Shown one piece after another: positions 35,187 to 39,439 of a stretch of 39,439 nucleotides of DNA. Numbering within the stretch: the stretch's first letter is position 1; each line of letters starts with the position of its first letter. Origin of the DNA: Candidatus Panguiarchaeum symbiosum (GTDB taxonomy: Archaea; Asgardarchaeota; Njordarchaeia; Njordarchaeales; Panguiarchaeaceae); assembly GCA_024720975.1 (NCBI GenBank), contig JANJXX010000008.1:1-39439 (forward strand), written 5' to 3'. The translations under genes were made by a program, and so were the position numbers. The notes beneath the pieces are model-generated. The model did not search any database, had not been told where the DNA came from, and saw only the letters and a program-made list of their open reading frames with translations.

Positions 35187-35371
35187 GTGGGGGTCCGCTT
35201 AGGAGCACTCGCAAAAAGATTCAACCTGGGACAACTTATCTCCCCGGAGAAACTCGTGGGGAAAGTAGTAGCTGTTGACGCTCTTGTAACAATATATCAA
35301 ATGCTAGCAACAATTAGAGGACCAGATGGGTATTTCTTAGTTGACTCGCAGGGGAGAATAACGTCGCACCT
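35187..35371 (+). pseudogene. fen: Flap endonuclease FEN-1, 5' fragment (interrupted)
   Basis: The first ~61 residues of an archaeal FEN-1: start (M)[17 protein letters not shown], then [20 protein letters not shown] and [10 protein letters not shown], matching the N-terminal DNA-binding block and the catalytic Asp in VAVDA. FEN-1 removes 5' flaps in replication and repair. After 'HL' the homology ends abruptly near 35371, where bacterial RelA/SpoT sequence begins. GTG at 35187 is chosen over 35178 because the FEN-1 family starts with Met-Gly-Val. The matching C-terminal part is at 38618-39150; about 100 internal residues are absent. FEN-1 is normally essential in archaea, so a fully intact copy would be expected elsewhere or in the correct assembly. 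Confidence 0.85.
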
Positions 35372-35374
35372 TCT

Positions 35375-35698
35375 GTGCATCGAGCTGACTGTCCTAATTT
35401 AAAGGGCTTGGATTTAGAGAGGATACTTGAGGTGAAGTGGGAAAAACCTGATGGGAAGGTGTATCCTGTGCATCTCTATGTAGTATCGCTTGATCGTAAG
35501 GGGCTTCTTGCTGGTGTCTCCTCAGCTATTGTCAGTGCAGAAGGAAATATTTTAAAGGCAGAGGTTCATACCACTCCTGATAAAAAGGCCTATTTTAAAA
35601 TCTATGTGGAGGTTACAGATAAATCCCATTTGGATAGAATTATTGCTAATATTTTAAAGGTAGAAGGGGTTCTTAAGGTGGAAAGGAGGCTTTTTTAG
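35375..35698 (+). pseudogene. RelA/SpoT C-terminal fragment with ACT domain
   Basis: About 107 residues resembling the extreme C-terminus of bifunctional bacterial (p)ppGpp synthetase/hydrolases: [11 protein letters not shown] with the following EVKWE, then the ACT domain (VYPVHLYVVSLDRKGLLAGVSSAIVSAEGNI...). The catalytic hydrolase, synthetase and TGS parts are missing because the upstream sequence is archaeal FEN-1. The stop overlaps the convergent L28 gene by 4 bases. It is a fragment only and should not be regarded as functional here. Confidence 0.85.
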
Positions 35699-35892
35699 CG
35701 AACAGCCTTTTGCACCTTTCCTGACTTAAGGCAGCGAACGCAAACTTTCATCCTCTTTACTTCTCCATTAGCTAACTTGACCCTTACCCTCTGAATATTA
35801 GGATACCACCATTTACTGGATCTTTTACCAGAATGACTTACCTTATGACCACATGAGGGTCTCTTCCCACAAATTTCACATATCTTAGACAT
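35695..35892 (-). CDS. rpmB: Ribosomal protein L28 (bacterial)
   Basis: A 65-residue protein matching bacterial large-subunit protein L28: MSKICEICGKRPSCGHKVSHS at the start (two Cys pairs in zinc-binding style), then KWWYPNIQRVRVKLANGEVKRMKVC and a final CLKSGKVQKAVR. Cys-bearing L28 forms are typical of many thermophilic or anaerobic bacteria. Archaeal ribosomes have no L28, so the gene is strong evidence for the bacterial origin of this segment. A GGGGAGG ribosome site precedes the ATG at 35892 at the normal spacing. Confidence 0.95.
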   Translation of the reverse strand: MSKICEICGKRPSCGHKVSHSGKRSSKWWYPNIQRVRVKLANGEVKRMKVCVRCLKSGKVQKAVR

Positions 35893-36001
35893 AAGATTTT
35901 CCTCCCCTTTTTGCTTTATAAATTATTTAATAAATTTTTCAAACTTTGCAAACAATGGTATGTGTATATACACTTTTGGATCCCCGGCACTTAAGGACAA
36001 G

Positions 36002-38029
36002 TTATTTTCGCAAGGAGTTCAGCACAACACTTATGGAGGAAAGGGCCATCATTAGACCTGCTATTTCTGGTTTTAAAATTATGCCCTGGCTATAGAAAAG
36101 GCCTCCTGCTATGGGGATACCAATAAGATTATAAATAAAGGCCCAAAAAAGATTTTCCCATATCCTCTTTCTTACGGTAGTAGATATTTCCATAAAGACT
36201 TTAATTCCTTTTAACCCTGATAGTAAAACCACATCTCCAACTCTTTTAGAAAGCTCTACTCCTTCAGCCATAACAAAGGAAAGATCAGCCTTAGTCAAAG
36301 CAGGGGCATCATTTAATCCATCACCCACCATACCTACTTTAAAGCCCTGCCTTTGAAACTCCTCAACAAGCCTCAATTTATCCTCTGGTTTCACCTCCGC
36401 ATAGAAGCACTCTAAACCAAGTCTTTTCGCTAATTCTTCAGCCCTTTCCTTAGTATCCCCTGTGGATAAAACCACTTTAATCCCCCTTTTCTGCAAAAAA
36501 GCAATTATTTCTTCTGCCTCTTCTCTCAGCTCATCTTCTACCCTAATTTCTGCTAAAACCTTATCTCCCCTTTTTAAAATAAGTCCTTTCCCAGAAGGGT
36601 CTCTCCCCAAGAAATATTCTCCACAAAAGATCCCTACCCCTACCACTTCTCTACATTCCCCTACAGTGAAAGGATCTATATCTAAAGCCTTAGCATACTC
36701 TACGATAGCTTTAGAGTATGGATGTTGGGAAATTAGGGCCAAGGAATATGCTATCCTTAAAGCTGAATCCTCAAAAGATATGAATTCTGTTACCTTTGGT
36801 TTTCCTTTAGTAAGGGTCCCTGTTTTGTCCAAAATGAGGATGTCCAGATCCTTTACCTTTTCAAAGGTAGAGGGATCTTTGATTAAAAGCCCCTTTTTAT
36901 AAGCCCTTACCAGACCTACAGATATCGCTAAAGGCACTGCTAAACCAAAGGCACAGGGGCAGGAGACAACCAAGACTGCTAAAGCAAAATGAAAACTGAG
37001 AGAGAGGTCAGAGCCTTTGATAAAATACCAAAAAAAGAAAACAAGAATAGATAAAAGCACAATAATCTGCACAAGATAATGAGAGACCCTATCAGCGAGG
37101 CGCTGAAGTCTTGGTTTATGCTTTATAGCCTCTTCAATCATATTAAGGATCATAGAAATATAACTTCCTTCCAGCAGAGTCTTAACGCGCATCTTAGCAA
37201 AACCATTTAATACTAAACTTCCTGAGATAAGGGAGTCTCCCTTTTTCTTAAAGATAGGGGAGCTTTCTCCTGTGACCATAGACTCTTCTACTTCTAAAGC
37301 CCCTTCTTCCACTTCACCGTCCAACGGAACAAGGTCTCCTGGTTTTAGGAGAATGATATCTCCTGGGAAGACCTCAGATACTGGAACCTCTCTTTCTCCT
37401 TTAGAGGTAAGCACCCTGACCTTAGCTGTCTGTAAAGCAAAGAGCTCTTTAAGAAGGGCAAGGGCTCTCCCCTTGGTCTTTTCTTCTATATACTTTCCTA
37501 ATCTAACAAAAGAAAGAAGAAAAGCATTAGTTTCAAAAAAGGGATCTCCAGGTAGCACCTGGAAAAGAGCAAGTAGACTATAAAAAAGGGCAGAGGTGGT
37601 CCCTAGGGCCACAAGGAGGTCGAGGTTCCCTATTCTGGATTTTAATCCTATATAAGCTCCTTTATAGAACTTTAAGCCTCCCACAATTTGAATAAGGATA
37701 CTAAGAGAGGCTTGGATATAGAGACTGTAGGAATGGTGAAAAAACATAAGGACCATGATTGCTATACTCACCATAAAAGAAAGAAAGAGTATTTTCCTTT
37801 CATGAGTTCTCTTTTTCTCAATTTCTACCACTCTGTAGCCAGACTCTTCTATGACCTTTATAATTTCTTCTGGACCTAAAAATTCCTCCTCAAATTCCAC
37901 ATAGACTTTACCAAGTGGAAAGGAAACCTCTACTTTTTTGATACCCTTAAGTCTTTTTAAGGTTATTTCCATAGCCCTAGCACAATTTACACAGGTCATA
38001 CCCTCTACTCTAAAGGTTGCCTTTTCCAT
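36002..38029 (-). CDS. copA: Copper-transporting P1B-type ATPase (CopA-like)
   Basis: A 675-residue copper export ATPase. Starting at ATG 38029, an N-terminal heavy-metal domain carries GMTCVNC (metal Cys at 13 and 16). The membrane part has the CPC motif (SCPCAFGLAVP), the phosphatase loop has VTGES, the phosphorylation site is DKTGTLTKG, the P1B His-Pro is in SQHPYSKA, and the hinge is GDGLNDAPAL. YN in the penultimate helix (FIYNLIG) and MxxSS in the last (MMALSSISV) indicate the Cu(I) subgroup. TTG 38035 is an alternative start, but GAGAGG near the ATG favours 38029. It belongs to the bacterial segment; its role in copper efflux is a family inference. Confidence 0.93.
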   Translation of the reverse strand: MEKATFRVEGMTCVNCARAMEITLKRLKGIKKVEVSFPLGKVYVEFEEEFLGPEEIIKVIEESGYRVVEIEKKRTHERKILFLSFMVSIAIMVLMFFHHSYSLYIQASLSILIQIVGGLKFYKGAYIGLKSRIGNLDLLVALGTTSALFYSLLALFQVLPGDPFFETNAFLLSFVRLGKYIEEKTKGRALALLKELFALQTAKVRVLTSKGEREVPVSEVFPGDIILLKPGDLVPLDGEVEEGALEVEESMVTGESSPIFKKKGDSLISGSLVLNGFAKMRVKTLLEGSYISMILNMIEEAIKHKPRLQRLADRVSHYLVQIIVLLSILVFFFWYFIKGSDLSLSFHFALAVLVVSCPCAFGLAVPLAISVGLVRAYKKGLLIKDPSTFEKVKDLDILILDKTGTLTKGKPKVTEFISFEDSALRIAYSLALISQHPYSKAIVEYAKALDIDPFTVGECREVVGVGIFCGEYFLGRDPSGKGLILKRGDKVLAEIRVEDELREEAEEIIAFLQKRGIKVVLSTGDTKERAEELAKRLGLECFYAEVKPEDKLRLVEEFQRQGFKVGMVGDGLNDAPALTKADLSFVMAEGVELSKRVGDVVLLSGLKGIKVFMEISTTVRKRIWENLFWAFIYNLIGIPIAGGLFYSQGIILKPEIAGLMMALSSISVVLNSLRK

Positions 38030-38119
38030 AGCCAACCTCTCTTTCTCTAAATGCCAGATTTTTAAAGTAGTCTCCTAAATTTTCTTGTTAGGTAATAATA
38101 TAGCTTTATATTGGTAAAC

Positions 38120-38246
38120 ATGGCGAGGCATCGGGCTTTAGTGATTGCTGGGCTAGTCTCCCCTGCTTTATTCACTTCTTAACAGTAGAAACACTAATGT
38201 TCAGTACCTCAGCAACCTCACTAGCTCTATAGAGCTTCTCGGACAC
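38120..38246 (-). pseudogene. IS607-type TnpA N-terminal remnant
   Basis: The minus strand reads VSEKLYRASEVAEVLNISVS followed by TVKK, then a stop (TGA where Trp is expected), then IKQGRL. This is the MerR-like helix-turn-helix that starts IS607-family serine resolvases (TnpA). Nothing after GRL matches, so only about 34 residues survive. It marks an old insertion-sequence scar next to the second FEN-1 fragment. Confidence 0.6.
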
Positions 38247-38468
38247 AGCCTAGTACCCCTCTTGATTCCGAATACCTATAGTAGCTAAAACAGCTTAAAA
38301 ACTTTTACAGAAGGCACAGTCTATCTATAAAGTCATTAATAGAGGCATCCTTTTCAATATAAGTATCTGTGGCAGGCACATAGGCCTCAGGTTGATAATA
38401 GTCATAATATGAAACAAAGTATTCTACAGATTTTCGGAAAATTTTTGAATTCGTTGTATAGTTGAGCA

Positions 38469-38615
38469 GTAAGATACAGATTAGGCTCTCGAGGCGGGCT
38501 TAGTGGTGCCCGTGATGTAGCTCCTGATGATCCCGCGATAAGTGAACGGGTGCTGAGGGGGAAGCCCGTGTTGATAGTATCCATGTTATCCAAAATGTCT
38601 AACAAACCTAAATAA
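38469..38615 (+). pseudogene. Possible TnpB C-terminal tail remnant
   Basis: A short frame encoding [18 protein letters not shown], then PAISERVLRGKPVLIV and a stop at 38613, looks like the proline- and arginine-rich tail of archaeal TnpB proteins, which accompany IS607 and IS605 elements. It is brief and low in complexity, so the identification is weak. Confidence 0.25.
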
Positions 38616-38626
38616 TCAACACGGGC
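38564..38626. repeat. 12-bp inverted repeat at FEN-1 fragment border
   Basis: GCCCGTGTTGAT (38564-38575) and its exact complement ATCAACACGGGC (38615-38626) flank a 39-base spacer. The right half overlaps the first codons of the FEN-1 3' fragment. It could be a mobile-element end hairpin or a join made by an assembly or strand-switch error, since the right half is real FEN-1 coding sequence. Confidence 0.6.
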
Positions 38627-39150
38627 GACCACGCCTATGCAATTTCCACGCGAGATTGGGATGCTCTAGTCTATGGTTCTCCAAGGATAATAATACATTG
38701 GAGAGTGACTGATGACCCATATTTACCCACAAAGCTCTATACTATGGATGAATTTCTTGACAAACTTAAGCTTTCCAGAGGGCAGCTGGTCGATCTAGCA
38801 ATACTACTAGGAACAGACTTTAATCCCGGCGGTTTTAAGGGAATAGGTCCTCTTGCTGCGTATAAGCTAATAAGAACATACAAATCTATAGATAATCTAA
38901 TAAAGCTCGGTAAGATTCGATGGCGTTGAGATGTAGATCCGAATGAGATAAGAGAAGTCTTTTTGAATCCACCTATTACAGAAAACTATAGAATAGAGTT
39001 CAAGTTCCTGACGAAGACGGGTTGATGGAGTTCTTAGTTGAAGAACGCGATTTCTCAGTTCACAGAGTACGTGAGAGGCTAAGAGAAGCCCTAAGGGGAT
39101 TACTTAGAGCTGGAAGTCAAACTGATCTAGCGCAATTCTTCGGTTTTTAA
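38618..39150 (+). pseudogene. fen: Flap endonuclease FEN-1, 3' fragment with stop and frameshift
   Basis: The C-terminal half of FEN-1: GDHAYAISTRDWDALVYGSP (the D-x-D catalytic block), then LSRGQLVDLAILLGTDFNPGG followed by FKGIGPLAAYKLIR (the helix-hairpin-helix), then VDPNEIREVFLNPPITENYR and the tail QTDLAQFFGF (PCNA-binding PIP motif). An in-frame TGA interrupts the gene just after KIRWR (near 38929), and one base is missing near 39004, after which VPDEDGLMEFL continues in the next frame. It ends next to the convergent Rad50 gene. Either the gene is dead or this part of the contig carries errors. Confidence 0.85.
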
Positions 39151-39439
39151 CTATTCCCCAGGGTGTATCCTACTTATTCTACTCACATTTTGTGAGTCTT
39201 TTGAAATTTCTATTATTGTTCGGAATGCTGGGTGTTCTCTAAGATCCTGCTGGTGGGAAATAACTATTATTTGTTCATAAATTCCCTCCTCCTGCAGTCT
39301 TACTATAGCATTAGCGACAAGCTCTCTATTCTCTTCATCTAGCATTCCAAAACCTTCATCGATTATTAAAAATTTGGGCCTTCTAGTTATTGAGAATATC
39401 TGCGTTATAAGCTCTCCAATAGCCAACCTAATGGCAAAT
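39151..39439 (-). CDS. rad50: Rad50 ATPase, C-terminal end (runs off window)
   Basis: The last ~95 residues of an SMC-like DNA repair ATPase: FAIRLAIGEL (after the ABC signature region), FLIIDEGFGMLDEENRE (Walker B and D-loop) and IIVISHQQDLREH (the H-loop histidine). Together these match the C-terminal ATPase lobe of Rad50, which works with Mre11 at double-strand breaks. The upstream coiled coil and N-lobe lie outside the window. In archaea rad50 often sits beside mre11, herA and nurA; those are not visible here. It ends one base after the FEN-1 fragment. Confidence 0.85.
   Translation of the reverse strand, partial: FAIRLAIGELITQIFSITRRPKFLIIDEGFGMLDEENRELVANAIVRLQEEGIYEQIIVISHQQDLREHPAFRTIIEISKDSQNVSRISRIHPGE

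Larger units (their letters stand above)
35372..38090. other. Bacterial-type DNA segment inside an archaeal gene
   Basis: Three bacterial features occur together: a 5'-truncated RelA/SpoT tail, ribosomal protein L28 (a bacterial, not archaeal, protein) and a CopA-type copper ATPase. The left boundary is abrupt at about 35370, joining FEN-1 and RelA/SpoT in mid-gene. The right boundary is less sharp, between 38036 and about 38110. Layout and style suggest a thermophilic bacterium, perhaps Thermodesulfobacteriota, but that is only an impression. Mis-joined contigs are the simplest explanation; real transfer cannot be excluded. Confidence 0.8.

Noticed and set aside
38618..38935. TGA read as an amino acid (recoding) in FEN-1 and TnpA remnants
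   Set aside because: Several intact archaeal genes in the window end in TGA and the FEN-1 copy also has a separate frameshift, so decay or sequence error is simpler.

Overview
The window is mostly the chromosome of a thermophilic-looking archaeon, probably Thermoproteota (Crenarchaeota). The signs are a Rad50 end, a crenarchaeal-style flap endonuclease, a fused two-domain ECF ATPase, an AmmeMemoRadiSam-type radical SAM protein, many TTG/GTG starts, GGTGA-type ribosome sites, ATGA/GTGA/TTGA gene overlaps and TATA boxes very close to starts. I cannot name the order. One piece, about 35372 to 38090, is bacterial in character (bacterial ribosomal protein L28, a RelA/SpoT tail, a CopA-type ATPase) and sits inside a broken archaeal gene.

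Layout. 1-5748: a decayed tRNA-binding domain, a DNA methyltransferase, a HAD phosphatase and an ECF transporter operon, all on the minus strand. 5983-12572: a plus-strand operon of two exported alkaline-phosphatase-superfamily enzymes and two membrane-anchored surface proteins. 12599-16648: an M18 aminopeptidase, a PH-like membrane protein, a GT4 glycosyltransferase and a few tiny membrane ORFs. 16994-29584: a RiPP gene cluster of the thiazole/oxazole (TOMM, YcaO) class. 29585-35181: decayed DNA with a dead copy of the cluster's ABC ATPase, then a winged-helix/nucleotidyltransferase protein, a radical SAM enzyme and a helical-repeat protein. 35187-39439: a flap endonuclease split by the bacterial segment and insertion-sequence debris, then the Rad50 C-terminus.

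The main discovery is the RiPP cluster. Two tiny genes too short for ordinary ORF calling (19909-20049 minus, 20554-20685 plus) encode nearly identical 46- and 43-residue peptides, each with nine consecutive cysteines followed by I-C-I and one more cysteine. They lie on the two arms of an inverted repeat of about 195 bp that also carries promoter and ribosome site. Each faces outward: one toward an ABC exporter pair and an E1-like peptide-binding protein, the other toward a SagB-type dehydrogenase and a CPBP-family membrane protease. Further on are a second E1-like protein, a canonical YcaO cyclodehydratase, a diverged YcaO, a second SagB-like protein, a radical SAM/SPASM enzyme and two unrecognised proteins. 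The E1, YcaO and SagB functions are each present as a pair, with one member apparently lacking the usual active-site motifs in the YcaO and SagB pairs.

Inferred logic: the E1-like proteins hold the leader, YcaO cyclises cysteines to thiazolines, SagB oxidises them to thiazoles, the radical SAM enzyme adds a further change, the CPBP protease may remove the leader, and the ABC pair exports the product. The product could be a polythiazole or another heavily modified cysteine-rich peptide; its activity cannot be read from the sequence.
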